19,253 bases of DNA, taken from assembly GCA_022425845.1 (NCBI GenBank), contig JAKMEU010000245.1:1-19253 (forward strand), written 5' to 3'. Below the pieces are notes generated by a model. The model was not told the origin of the DNA. It was given only the letters and a program-made list of their open reading frames with translations, and did not search any database. The position numbers and the translations under genes were made by a program. The stretch is from Luminiphilus sp. (GTDB lineage: Bacteria > Pseudomonadota > Gammaproteobacteria > Pseudomonadales > Halieaceae). This document shows, one piece after another, positions 1 to 8,037 of this stretch (positions within the stretch are counted from its first letter, which is position 1; the number at the start of each line of letters is the position of its first letter).

Positions 1-268
1 GCGCCACCATCTCGGGCATCGATGTCATGGCCACCGAGCGGGCGACGACTGCACCGATAAGACCCCCGGCGAGCATGCCCCCAGCGATCCAGGTGTAGTT
101 GACGATGCCCTGATCGAGCAGCGCCACCACGATGGCTATCAGCATGCCTGTGGCGGAAACCATGTTGCCTCTCCGCGCCGTAGCAGGAGAACCCAGCATC
201 TTGAGGCCAAAAATGAACAGGCCCGATGCGACGACATAACCCAAACCTGTGACCAGAGAAGAATCCAT
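1..268 (-). CDS. pntB: NAD(P) transhydrogenase subunit beta, N-terminal part (runs off left edge)
   Basis: This is the first 89 codons of the beta subunit of the proton-translocating transhydrogenase, which passes hydride between NADH and NADP+ at the inner membrane using the proton gradient. The visible part is strongly hydrophobic, with about three membrane segments near residues 5-25, 35-52 and 58-78, as expected for the membrane domain that precedes the NADP-binding domain (outside the window). The ATG at 268 lies two bases after the pntAB stop and has a GAAGGAGG ribosome site inside the end of pntAB. Identity rests on the membrane pattern plus its place directly after pntAA and pntAB, the standard order of the split operon. 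Confidence 0.93.
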   Translation of the reverse strand, partial: MDSSLVTGLGYVVASGLFIFGLKMLGSPATARRGNMVSATGMLIAIVVALLDQGIVNYTWIAGGMLAGGLIGAVVARSVAMTSMPEMVA

Positions 269-270
269 GA

Positions 271-555
271 TCAGCCCTCCTTCTTCTTGAAGAAGCCAAG
301 CATGCGGTCGGTCACCATGTAGCCACCCACCACATTGATACTGGCCAGCGCTACTGCCCCGGCGCCCAGCCACTGGGCAAGGTCTTCCTGCCCGTTGCCT
401 GCAAGTGCCACCGCGCCCACGACGGTGATACCGGAGATGGCATTGGCACCGGACATCAGTGGTGTATGTAAGGTCGCGGGGACCTTGTTGATCAATTCAA
501 ACCCCAGGAAAACCGAGAGCATGAGGATAAACAGAAGATATTCAGCACCGTTCAT
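271..555 (-). CDS. pntAB: NAD(P) transhydrogenase subunit alpha-2 (membrane part of PntA)
   Basis: This 94-residue protein consists of three hydrophobic helices (about residues 6-22, 38-54 and 62-86) and ends in a lysine-rich tail. It corresponds to the small membrane part of PntA, which is a separate polypeptide in the three-subunit form of the enzyme, unlike the fused PntA of E. coli. It contributes to the proton channel with PntB. The ATG at 555 follows the pntAA stop by two bases, with GAAGGAG as ribosome site, so translation of the three genes is probably coupled. The length is usual for PntAB. Confidence 0.93.
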   Translation of the reverse strand: MNGAEYLLFILMLSVFLGFELINKVPATLHTPLMSGANAISGITVVGAVALAGNGQEDLAQWLGAGAVALASINVVGGYMVTDRMLGFFKKKEG

Positions 556-557
556 GA

Positions 558-1700
558 TCAGCTGGCTCCTTCGATAATGTCTTTTATTGTTGGGTGTACA
601 ACGCCCCCGTCATGGGTAATCACACAGCCGGGGAGAATGTCGTTGGCCATATCGAGTACAAACGCCTTGGCGTCCGTGTCCCAGGTGTCTTCTACGAGAT
701 TGAACATATTGCTGGCGTACATCTGCGTCGCATCCCGAGCAACCAGGTTTGCGAGGTTACCGGTGCCAATGATGGTCACACCTCCGACATCAGCAACCTC
801 ATTGGGAACCGAGCCCTCGACGTTGCCGCCGGTTTCGGCCGCCATATCAACCACCACGGAGCCTGGCGCCATGCCCGCCACCATGTCCTCGGTAACCAGC
901 ACGGGTGGCTTGCGACCAAACACCTGTGCGGTGGTGATGACCACGTCAGACTCGGCAATCACGGCCTTCTGCGCCTGACGCTGCATATCAACCTGTTCCG
1001 GCGTCAACTCGCGGGCATAACCATCCTTGGTCTGGCCAGTATCACCCAGATCAATTTCAAGAAACTTGCCACCCAGTGACTGCACCTGCTCTGCCACCAC
1101 GGGCCGAGTGTCGAATGCCGTTACCCGAGCGCCCAGGCGCTTGGCAGTAGCAATGGCCTGCAGTCCCGCAACGCCCGCGCCGATGATGAAGACCTTGGCA
1201 GGTTTCAGGGTTCCCGCCGGCGTCATCATCATGGGGAAAATCCGCGGCAGGCGGGTCGCCGCCAACATGACAGCGATATAGCCGGCCAGGTTGGCCTGAG
1301 AGCTCAGGGCGTCCATTTTCTGCGACCGAGTGGACCGTGGAATCATCTCCATACTGACCGCGGTCACATGCTGGGCCGCAAACTCGCGGATCAGCTCATG
1401 CTCGTTGAATGGGTCGAGGTAGGATACATGGATACAACCCTTCTTAAGCTTGCTGACCTCAGCGAGATCGGGCTTTCTCAAGCGCAATACCATGTCGGCT
1501 CCACCGAGCAGCGCGTCGCGGTCCGTCTCTATGGAGGCGCCCTCCGCAGCATAGGCTTCGTCGCTGAAGCCGGCACCAACACCGGTGCCTGACTCGATCG
1601 CTATATCGGCTCCGAGGCGCACCAGTTTCTTCACAGTTTCCGGGGTGACAGACGCACGGTTTTCACCGGGGTGCGTCTCACGGGGTATCGCTAGTCGCAT
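558..1700 (-). CDS. pntAA: NAD(P) transhydrogenase subunit alpha-1 (NAD(H)-binding)
   Basis: This 380-residue soluble subunit binds NAD(H) and exchanges hydride with the NADP(H) held by PntB. The start MRLAIPRET is typical of the alanine dehydrogenase/PntAA family. The RSQ-MDALSSQA loop at residues 125-136 is the conserved nucleotide-contact region, and the Rossmann motif GAGVAG sits at 174-179. The protein stops before the membrane helices, which are encoded separately by pntAB. The ATG at 1700 has a weak AGGTTGAG upstream. As first gene of the operon it is preceded by about 115 bases of non-coding DNA holding a perfect palindrome. Products supply NADPH for biosynthesis and oxidative defence, which fits a location beside an oxidative-stress sigma factor, though nothing shows shared control. 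Confidence 0.96.
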   Translation of the reverse strand: MRLAIPRETHPGENRASVTPETVKKLVRLGADIAIESGTGVGAGFSDEAYAAEGASIETDRDALLGGADMVLRLRKPDLAEVSKLKKGCIHVSYLDPFNEHELIREFAAQHVTAVSMEMIPRSTRSQKMDALSSQANLAGYIAVMLAATRLPRIFPMMMTPAGTLKPAKVFIIGAGVAGLQAIATAKRLGARVTAFDTRPVVAEQVQSLGGKFLEIDLGDTGQTKDGYARELTPEQVDMQRQAQKAVIAESDVVITTAQVFGRKPPVLVTEDMVAGMAPGSVVVDMAAETGGNVEGSVPNEVADVGGVTIIGTGNLANLVARDATQMYASNMFNLVEDTWDTDAKAFVLDMANDILPGCVITHDGGVVHPTIKDIIEGAS

Positions 1701-1749
1701 AGTGTCTCAACCTGATTTTTTTTGTGGTGGAGCACGGGACTTCCGCTAT

Positions 1750-1763
1750 TGTAAATATTTACA
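1750..1763. promoter_or_regulatory. Perfect 14-bp palindrome upstream of pntAA, candidate operator
   Basis: TGTAAATATTTACA is its own reverse complement and lies 50-63 bases before the pntAA start codon, where a repressor or activator could act. It is the most conspicuous symmetric element in this short gap. The regulator is unknown. The TGTAA/TTACA half-sites recall several families, including HexR-like sites, but the 14-base length does not match the 15-base HexR pattern I know. No convincing -35/-10 pair could be fixed around it. Confidence 0.45.
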
Positions 1764-1816
1764 TCCCGTGATTTTGAGCGCACTGATGTGAGGCCCCGGC
1801 GCCGAGGGCGCGTTGC

Positions 1817-2467
1817 TTAACCTGCGTGGAGCTGCTGAAAAGGATTCAACCAGCGGTGCTTCCAGCCAGTGAACCGTAAAGGTGCATCCAGCACAGCGAG
1901 GCAAATACAGTCCTCACCATCGAGGGCCACGGGCGCATGCTTGTCTTCTGCGTCCCGATAGATGAAATCCCCGGGATGGTAACTGTCCCTGCCGTCACTG
2001 AACCCGCCTTCGAGTACCAGCGTCATCTCACCACCCCCGTGGGTGTGCTCGGGAATTCGCCCGCCTGCCGCGATCCTGTAGAGGGCGAATTCGTAGTTGG
2101 TGTCACCGGTTGACAGGTAGCTAATACTCAGGGACCGCGTAATGCGCTTCCACACGAGCTGGCTGAAGTCACCGTTTATCAGCCTCTGCAGAAGGCTTGG
2201 TAGCTCCGCGGCGGCTGTTTGCCCGGTGTAAGTTAGGGGAACGGGGTCCTCCAATCGCGCCAGTACAGTGTCTAGAAGCGCTTCCGATACGGGTATCGGA
2301 TCGAGGCGCTCAAGCAGCGCACCGCCGACGGTTTTCAGCTGGCTGTCAGTGCGTCGGCAGCGTTCGCAGTAGGACAGGTGCGCAGATACGCAGGCTGCCT
2401 GGGCGACGGGTAAACTGCCCGCAGCGTGCTCCATCAGGCAATCGTTGGAAGGGTGATGTTTGGTCAT
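1817..2467 (-). CDS. chrR: ChrR-type zinc/cupin anti-sigma factor, singlet-oxygen sensor
   Basis: This cytoplasmic anti-sigma factor holds the neighbouring ECF sigma factor until singlet oxygen or related peroxides release it. From the ATG at 2467 the protein has 216 residues. The N-terminal zinc anti-sigma domain shows His5, His30, Cys34 and Cys37 (H-x3-C-x2-C). The C-terminal cupin domain shows His141, His143, Glu147 and His177, followed by Cys187 and Cys189. These positions agree closely with Rhodobacter ChrR as I recall it, and this decides the start: an in-frame ATG at 2512 would add 15 residues. An AAGG ribosome site lies about ten bases upstream of 2467. It is downstream of the sigma gene with an 89-base gap, longer than the overlap often seen in such pairs. 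Confidence 0.93.
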   Translation of the reverse strand: MTKHHPSNDCLMEHAAGSLPVAQAACVSAHLSYCERCRRTDSQLKTVGGALLERLDPIPVSEALLDTVLARLEDPVPLTYTGQTAAAELPSLLQRLINGDFSQLVWKRITRSLSISYLSTGDTNYEFALYRIAAGGRIPEHTHGGGEMTLVLEGGFSDGRDSYHPGDFIYRDAEDKHAPVALDGEDCICLAVLDAPLRFTGWKHRWLNPFQQLHAG

Positions 2468-2556
2468 AACAGAACTACCTTGTGGACGCCAAAGACCCTC
2501 AGCCCAGGCCATCCGATGTGTATGTGAGAGTCCTACGTTCCAAGGGCCAAATCGGT

Positions 2557-3171
2557 TTACTGCCGGTCCATCTGAACCTGCAGTTTCTGAATGGCCAGCC
2601 TGACCCGGGATTTAACCGTTCCCAGGGGCAAATCAAGCTCCGCAGCCGCCTCAGAGTGCGACTTGCCCTCCATGTAGACCTTGGCCAGTATTTGAGCCTG
2701 GTCCGGGGGCAATTGGCCCATCAAGTCCCGTATTCGGTCTGAACCCCTTCGGGTATGCAGCACGGTAAACGGCTCCTCGCCCTCCAGCTCGATATTCAGG
2801 TCATCTGCAGCGAGGGGGGTGTCAAACTTTTGCAGCCGCCGAAACATGTCTGTTCTGCAGTTTCGGGCAATCGTGTAAATCCAGGTGCTGGCAGCAGCCT
2901 TCTCGGGGTTGAACCCCCCCGCTTTCTGCCACACTTTCAGCATGACCTCCTGAACCAGCTCATCGGCATGGGCTGCCGAGAGACTCGACCCCGCCAGTGC
3001 AAAGGCTTTAATCAGGGGCGCAAAATGGCGAAAAAACCGGGTAAACGCCGCACGGTCACTGTTGTTACCAATCTGGACGAGGCATTCACTCCATTCGTCC
3101 GTTCGGCGCCCCGTGGGCACAGACCAGACGCGTCCTGAATCGGTTTCGCTGTCACTCTTATTTTCGACCAT
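2557..3171 (-). CDS. rpoE: RpoE-like ECF sigma factor, partner of ChrR
   Basis: This 204-residue group-IV sigma factor is of the type paired with ChrR (ECF11). Region 2 spans about residues 41-112 and includes ELVQEVMLKVW and the AAASTWIYTIARN stretch. Region 4 spans about 145-198 with the helix-turn-helix SHSEAAAELDLPLGTVKSRV. There is no membrane segment or extra domain. The frame stays open to a TTG at 3198 that lacks a ribosome site; I prefer the ATG at 3171, itself preceded only weakly (GAG). The gene is divergent from the lipid operon and precedes chrR. On its own strand I see no TGATCC-type promoter; a weak housekeeping-like TTGTAG (3232-3237) and TATGCT (3210-3215), 16 bases apart, is the best candidate. 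Confidence 0.93.
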   Translation of the reverse strand: MVENKSDSETDSGRVWSVPTGRRTDEWSECLVQIGNNSDRAAFTRFFRHFAPLIKAFALAGSSLSAAHADELVQEVMLKVWQKAGGFNPEKAAASTWIYTIARNCRTDMFRRLQKFDTPLAADDLNIELEGEEPFTVLHTRRGSDRIRDLMGQLPPDQAQILAKVYMEGKSHSEAAAELDLPLGTVKSRVRLAIQKLQVQMDRQ

Positions 3172-3243
3172 ACCGCATCGCTCAAGATAAAGACCCAATT
3201 GTCAGATCCAGCATACACCATGCTGCAGGCACTACAACAGCGC

Positions 3244-3271
3244 TGATCCGGGCCTAGTGGCTTGACGTAAA
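3244..3271 (+). promoter_or_regulatory. Candidate RpoE(ECF11)-type promoter of the lipid operon
   Basis: TGATCC at 3244-3249 is followed after 16 bases by CGTAAA at 3266-3271, placing a start site near 3278, about 30 bases before the GTG of the first gene. This agrees with the TGATCC / CGTA-type elements described for sigma factors paired with ChrR. The gene for such a sigma factor lies directly on the other side, facing away. The match is by eye and the spacing is the usual one for ECF promoters. Confidence 0.7.
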
Positions 3272-3308
3272 TTGAAGAATTAGCTCATTCATTGCAGGTG
3301 GCACGCGG

Positions 3309-4574
3309 GTGAAGGTTGCAATAATCGGGTCGGGGATCTCCGGCTTGGGCTGCGCGCACCGGCTCGCGGCCCAAAGACACAACATTGCCGTTTTTGAGGC
3401 AGGCGATCGTATTGGCGGCCACACGGCCACCTATGACGTGAAACTGGGCGCGCGTCGTTACGCCATCGACACGGGCTTCATTGTCTACAATGACCACACG
3501 TACCCCCATTTCATTGAGTTGCTGGAGAACCTGGGGGTCGCCACCCGGGCCACAACCATGGGGTTTTCAGTGTCCGATGACGCAACGGGGCTGGAATACG
3601 CCGGCAACAACCTCAATGCCCTGTTTGCCCAGCGAAGCAATCTTGTTTCGCCTCGTTTCCTGTCGATGGTCAGGGACATTCTACGTTTCAACAAGGAATC
3701 GGTAGCTGACCTCGAGGCAGGTAGACTGGGCGATGGTGAAACTCTGGGCGCCTATCTGGAACGTGGGCGATACAGTGATGCCTTCTGCCGCTACTACCTC
3801 CTGGCAATGACGTCCGCCATCTGGTCTGCAGATTTTGCCGATGCCCGGGACTTCCCCGTCGAATTTTTTATTCGCTTCTTCCGCAATCACGGCTTGTTGC
3901 AAGTAGCCAATCGCCCCCAATGGCGGGTTATAGAGGGTGGTAGCCGGGAATACATCCGGCCCCTGACCTTCGGATTCGAGGACCGCATATTCCTGAATCA
4001 TCCCGTCATATCTGTTGAACGTGTCGCCGGACGGGGCGTCACACTGATCTTTAAGGACGGAACACGGCGGCAGTTTGACCAGGTTGTCATTGCCACCCAC
4101 TCCGACCAGGCACTTCGGCTGTTAGCCGAGCCCACCTCCCAGGAAAAGTCGATCCTCGGCGCCATCCCCTACCGCGATAACGACGTAGTCCTGCACACGG
4201 ACCATCGGCTGCTGCCAAGGAACAGGCGCACGTGGTCCAGCTGGAACTATCGTATGCGCCCGGGCAACGAACGGGCGGTGGTGACCTACAACATGAATAT
4301 CCTCCAGGGTATCAAAGCGCCCGAGACGTTCTGCGTCACGCTCAACGACACCGACTCGATCAACCCTGCACATATTCTGGGTCGTTTCAATTATGCTCAC
4401 CCGCAGTTCACGGTAGCCGGTGTGGCGGCTCAGGCGCGCTGGGGCGAAATAAACGGCGTCAATAACACGTGGTTCTGCGGTGCCTACTGGCACAACGGAT
4501 TCCACGAAGACGGGCTGGTCAGCGGATTGCGCGTCGCGGAGGCGCTGGCCGAAACAGACTCGATGGCAGCATGA
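3309..4574 (+). CDS. FAD/NAD(P)-binding oxidoreductase of the amine-oxidase type
   Basis: This 421-residue flavoprotein opens with a dinucleotide-binding motif (GSGISG at residues 7-12), an acidic residue closing strand 2 (Glu30), and the DRIGGHT motif that holds FAD. The C-terminal end (GAYWHNGFHEDGLVSG) is the usual second FAD contact. It belongs to the predicted NAD/FAD-binding proteins found next to DUF1365 and CFA-synthase-like genes; related members include phytoene desaturase-like and amine oxidase-like enzymes. A lipid-chain desaturation or oxidation role is inferred from the neighbours, and the substrate is unknown. The start is GTG at 3309. The stop overlaps the next ATG (ATGA), so translation is probably coupled. 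It is first in a five-gene run behind the RpoE-type promoter. Confidence 0.88.
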   Translation: MKVAIIGSGISGLGCAHRLAAQRHNIAVFEAGDRIGGHTATYDVKLGARRYAIDTGFIVYNDHTYPHFIELLENLGVATRATTMGFSVSDDATGLEYAGNNLNALFAQRSNLVSPRFLSMVRDILRFNKESVADLEAGRLGDGETLGAYLERGRYSDAFCRYYLLAMTSAIWSADFADARDFPVEFFIRFFRNHGLLQVANRPQWRVIEGGSREYIRPLTFGFEDRIFLNHPVISVERVAGRGVTLIFKDGTRRQFDQVVIATHSDQALRLLAEPTSQEKSILGAIPYRDNDVVLHTDHRLLPRNRRTWSSWNYRMRPGNERAVVTYNMNILQGIKAPETFCVTLNDTDSINPAHILGRFNYAHPQFTVAGVAAQARWGEINGVNNTWFCGAYWHNGFHEDGLVSGLRVAEALAETDSMAA

Positions 4575-5314
4575 TCTCCCGGTTGTACCGCGGCACCCTG
4601 TTCCACTGCCGCCACAGCCCACGCCAACACCGGTTTTCCTATCAGGTGTTCATGCCGCTGGTCGACCTACAGGCCCTGCCTGGGCTGGTCGATGCCATTC
4701 CGCTCTGGTCTGCCCGACGCTGGGCACCGGCGATGTTCAAGCGGGAGGATTTTCTCGGCGCTGGTGACATACCCCTCGTAGACGCAGTCCGCCAACGCAT
4801 TGCAAGCGAACACGGCCCGCAGCCCGAGGGTCCGATCTACCTGCTGGCCAACTGGCGCTACTTCGGTATTCAGGCCAACCCCATCGCCTGTTATTTTTGT
4901 TTTGACGCCGATGGCGAAACCCTGCGTCACATCGTGGCCGAGGTGACCAACACGCCATGGGATGAGCGCTACAGTTATGTTATCCCGGTGACGGGCCCGG
5001 ATGGCCGGGTCCACACCCAATTTGCCAAATCACTCCACGTGTCGCCCTTTAACCCGATGGACATGGTCTACCACTGGTCCAGCAGTGCTCCGGGCGATCA
5101 TCTGGCCATCAAACTGAGCAATTTCCAGGGCGAGAAACGCATATTTGATGCGACCCTCACGCTGGAGGCACAGCCCTTCACCGCCGCCAACCTGAGCCGC
5201 GCCATTCTCGGCGTTCCCTTCATGACCCTGAAGGTACTCGCGGGCATTTACTGGCAGGCGCTCAAGCTTTGGATAAAGAGGGTTCCGGTGTACCCTCATC
5301 CGAACGGGGGATAA
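4571..5314 (+). CDS. DUF1365 family protein
   Basis: This 247-residue protein starts at the ATG overlapping the previous stop. The opening YRGTLFHCRHSP followed by FSYQVFMPLVDL is characteristic of DUF1365, and the central NWRYFGIQANPIACYFCFD and HVSPFNPMDM segments are also typical. The family has no established biochemical activity that I know. It is repeatedly found between an FAD oxidoreductase and a CFA-like methyltransferase, as here, and such clusters belong to the RpoE-ChrR response of Rhodobacter. A part in modifying membrane acyl chains is therefore a reasonable inference. The reading frame is open further upstream, but the extension lies inside the oxidoreductase gene and the ATGA overlap is the natural start. 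Confidence 0.9.
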   Translation: MISRLYRGTLFHCRHSPRQHRFSYQVFMPLVDLQALPGLVDAIPLWSARRWAPAMFKREDFLGAGDIPLVDAVRQRIASEHGPQPEGPIYLLANWRYFGIQANPIACYFCFDADGETLRHIVAEVTNTPWDERYSYVIPVTGPDGRVHTQFAKSLHVSPFNPMDMVYHWSSSAPGDHLAIKLSNFQGEKRIFDATLTLEAQPFTAANLSRAILGVPFMTLKVLAGIYWQALKLWIKRVPVYPHPNGG

Positions 5315-5355
5315 CCACGTAAGCTCGCTTATGCAACTCGTTGAGGTAATGAAAG

Positions 5356-6612
5356 ATGTCTGAATCCAGCGTGCGCAATATTCCGAAGCTTCCCTCCCTG
5401 AAACGGATGGCGAAACCTCAGGTTACCAGGGATTTGATACTGCGCCTTTTCCGGAATATTCGTGTTGGAACCCTCACCATCCACGATGGTGACGACGTGT
5501 TCGCACTGGGCAATGACACCCGGCCCGAGGCGCCCCATGCCCACATCACGGTGCACGACCCACGGGCGTACTGGCGGGTACTCACAGGCGGGTCGATTGC
5601 ATCGGGAGAAGCCTACATCGACGGTGACTGGAGCAGCAGAGACCTCACCGAGGTGACGCGATTGTTCAGCGCCAACATGGAAACCCTGATGGCCATGAAA
5701 GACGGCCAGAGCTGGTTGATGCAGCTGGCCCTCAAGGCAGCTCATTTCGGTCGACGCAACACCATGCTGGGATCGCGCAAGAATATTTCTGCCCACTACG
5801 ACCTGGGCAACGATTTCTTTGCCCTCTTCCTCGATCCGACCATGATGTATTCCTCGGCCGTTTATCCATCCGAGGAGGCAACGCTTCACGCAGCGGCCAC
5901 GCACAAACTCGAACTGATCTGCCAGTCACTTGAGCTCAAGCCCGATGATGAGCTGATCGAAATTGGTACCGGCTGGGGCGGCATGGCGATTTATGCCGCC
6001 GAGAACTACGGCTGTAAAGTGACAACCACCACGATCTCCCGCGAGCAGTACGAGCATACCCTGGCAGAAGTTGAGGCTCGGGGTTTGCAAGACCGCATCA
6101 CAGTGCTTTGTGAGGACTACAGGAAGTTGCAGGGCAGCTTTGACAAGCTGGTCTCCATCGAGATGATCGAAGCCGTGGGCCACGAATTCTATGAAAGTTA
6201 TTTTCGCTGTGTCAGCCACCTGCTGAAGCCGACAGGCAAGGCGGTCATTCAGGCGATTACCATACCGGACCAGCGCTACGATCTTGCGCGTCAGTCGGTG
6301 GACTACATCAAGCGCTACATTTTCCCGGGGGGATGCCTGCCCTCACTGCAAGTGATCAGTGAGAACATTGCAACGCACACCGACCTGCAGATGACCCAAC
6401 TCCGAGACATCACACAGGACTACGCCCGCACCCTTGAAGCGTGGCACCATAGCTTCCTGGGACAACTTGATAAGGTCAGGGATATGGGCTTCGATGATCG
6501 ATTCATACGCATGTGGCGCTTTTACCTCAGCTACTGTGAAGGGGGCTTCCGCGAGCGGATCATTGGCACCTTCCAAATCACCATGGTGAAGCCCGGCTAC
6601 CGACCGGCCTGA
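5356..6612 (+). CDS. Cyclopropane-fatty-acid-synthase-like SAM methyltransferase
   Basis: This 418-residue enzyme should transfer a methyl group from S-adenosylmethionine to an unsaturated acyl chain of a phospholipid. The SAM motif IEIGTGWGG lies at 201-209, the HYDLGNDFF segment near 147-155, and the YIFPGGCLPS motif at 321-330. Compared by eye with E. coli Cfa, Glu239 is kept (Glu272 here) and Tyr317 is kept (Tyr356). Cys139 is serine (Ser167), His240 is alanine (Ala273) and His266 is glutamine (Gln299), so the bicarbonate-binding set is incomplete. This argues for a methylase making branched or furan-fatty-acid precursors rather than a ring-forming synthase. It is longer than E. coli Cfa (382). 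The ATG at 5356 has GAGG about ten bases upstream; 41 bases separate it from the DUF1365 gene. Confidence 0.88.
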   Translation: MSESSVRNIPKLPSLKRMAKPQVTRDLILRLFRNIRVGTLTIHDGDDVFALGNDTRPEAPHAHITVHDPRAYWRVLTGGSIASGEAYIDGDWSSRDLTEVTRLFSANMETLMAMKDGQSWLMQLALKAAHFGRRNTMLGSRKNISAHYDLGNDFFALFLDPTMMYSSAVYPSEEATLHAAATHKLELICQSLELKPDDELIEIGTGWGGMAIYAAENYGCKVTTTTISREQYEHTLAEVEARGLQDRITVLCEDYRKLQGSFDKLVSIEMIEAVGHEFYESYFRCVSHLLKPTGKAVIQAITIPDQRYDLARQSVDYIKRYIFPGGCLPSLQVISENIATHTDLQMTQLRDITQDYARTLEAWHHSFLGQLDKVRDMGFDDRFIRMWRFYLSYCEGGFRERIIGTFQITMVKPGYRPA

Positions 6613-6615
6613 GGC

Positions 6616-8037
6616 ATGTTACTTTCCCTCGTACCCATCGCACTGTTGGTGGGTATGCTGGCAGGCGCCGTACAGCTGTTTGGCTCCGACGCTTCCTATG
6701 GTCCCAACCAAGTCGTTCTTGTCATCGCTACCGGGGTTGCCGCCCTGGTGGGCCTATACCGCGGCCTGACCTGGCCAGACATCCAGAAAGCGCTGGTAGA
6801 CGGCATCCAGGTAGGGTTGGGCCCTATCCTGATACTCCTCGCTGTGGGCGCCCTGATTGGCAGCTGGATTCTTGCAGGGACAGTACCCGCGATGATTTAC
6901 CATGGTGTCGCACTGCTGGATCCCTCTCTGTTTTATGCGGCTAGCGCCGTCATTTGTGCCCTCGCCTCAGTGAGTATAGGCAGCTCCTGGACAGTGGCCG
7001 GCACGCTGGGCATCGGTCTGATTGGTATTGCAGAGAGCTTCGGCCTTTCCAGTGCCATGACGGCGGGCGCCATCATCTCGGGCGCCTACTTCGGCGACAA
7101 GCTGTCGCCGCTCTCGGACACCACCAACCTGGCGGCCGCCTGCGCGGGTGTGGATTTATTCGAGCACATCCGTCACATGCTCTGGACCACCGTTCCCGCA
7201 TTTGCCATTGCCCTAATCTTTTTCCTGCTCAACAGCGAGGAAGCGGCGCGACCGCCCGAGGCCATTGCCCAACTGCGGTTTGCACTGGCGCAGGAATTTG
7301 ACGTCAGCTGGTATAGCTTCCTTCCTCTGGTGGGCATGCTGGTACTGATTGCACTGCGGGTCCCGGCTTACCCTGCCATTTTACTGTCGGCCGCTATCGG
7401 CGTGGTTTTCGCTCTGTTGATACAGCCCGAGGCCGTGCGTCGGTTCGGTGAAAGCCTCGACGCGAATGGACCCGCCCCCATGCTGAGGGGAGTTTGGACG
7501 GTGCTTTTTTCAGGCTACACCGGCAGCAGCAGCGACGCCTCGCTGAACCAGCTGCTGAGCAAAGGCGGGATGGCCAGCATGCTCAATACCGTCTGGCTCA
7601 TCGTCACGGCGCTGTCCTTTGGCGGCGTTCTGGAGCGTACCGGCATTCTTAAGCACATCCTTGATGCAGCCCTTAAAACCGTCCGAAACACAGGGGATCT
7701 GGTGCTGGCGACCGTGACCGGTGGCGTCATTACCAATGCCCTCGCAGCTGATCAATTTCTCGCAATCGCTCTCCCCGGCCGCATGTTCACGGTTGCCTAT
7801 GATGAGCGGGGGTTGAGTCGCCTGAATCTCTCCCGGTCACTGGAAGACTCAGCCACCCTCACGTCGGTGCTCGTGCCCTGGAATACTTGTGGCGCCTACA
7901 TGAGTGCCACCCTGGGGGTTTTGACCCTGGACTACCTGCCCTATGCAACTTTTAACTACGTCTGCCCTTTGGTGGCCATTACCCTGGGTTATCTGATGAT
8001 TGCACAGAAGCCCGCCCCTGCTGAGCAGGCGCTATGA
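6616..8037 (+). CDS. nhaC: NhaC-type Na+/H+ antiporter family membrane protein
   Basis: This 473-residue protein has ten or more hydrophobic segments. It carries the family signature GAYFGDKLSPLSDTTNLAAA near residues 157-176 and a second conserved stretch, ALAADQFLAIALPGRMF, in the C-terminal half. The family exchanges protons for Na+ or couples carboxylate exchange (MleN type); the ion cannot be told from sequence alone. The ATG at 6616 follows the methyltransferase stop by three bases, so it is almost certainly co-transcribed with the lipid genes. The start is less certain, because the ribosome site (TGAGG) sits very close and another ATG occurs 13 codons in. Its place in a probable RpoE regulon suggests ion or pH homeostasis during membrane damage, which is inference. 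Confidence 0.87.
   Translation: MLLSLVPIALLVGMLAGAVQLFGSDASYGPNQVVLVIATGVAALVGLYRGLTWPDIQKALVDGIQVGLGPILILLAVGALIGSWILAGTVPAMIYHGVALLDPSLFYAASAVICALASVSIGSSWTVAGTLGIGLIGIAESFGLSSAMTAGAIISGAYFGDKLSPLSDTTNLAAACAGVDLFEHIRHMLWTTVPAFAIALIFFLLNSEEAARPPEAIAQLRFALAQEFDVSWYSFLPLVGMLVLIALRVPAYPAILLSAAIGVVFALLIQPEAVRRFGESLDANGPAPMLRGVWTVLFSGYTGSSSDASLNQLLSKGGMASMLNTVWLIVTALSFGGVLERTGILKHILDAALKTVRNTGDLVLATVTGGVITNALAADQFLAIALPGRMFTVAYDERGLSRLNLSRSLEDSATLTSVLVPWNTCGAYMSATLGVLTLDYLPYATFNYVCPLVAITLGYLMIAQKPAPAEQAL

Noticed and set aside
594..1079. A 161-codon plus-strand frame opposite pntAA
   Set aside because: It is a shadow of the conserved transhydrogenase gene with no domain or ribosome site.
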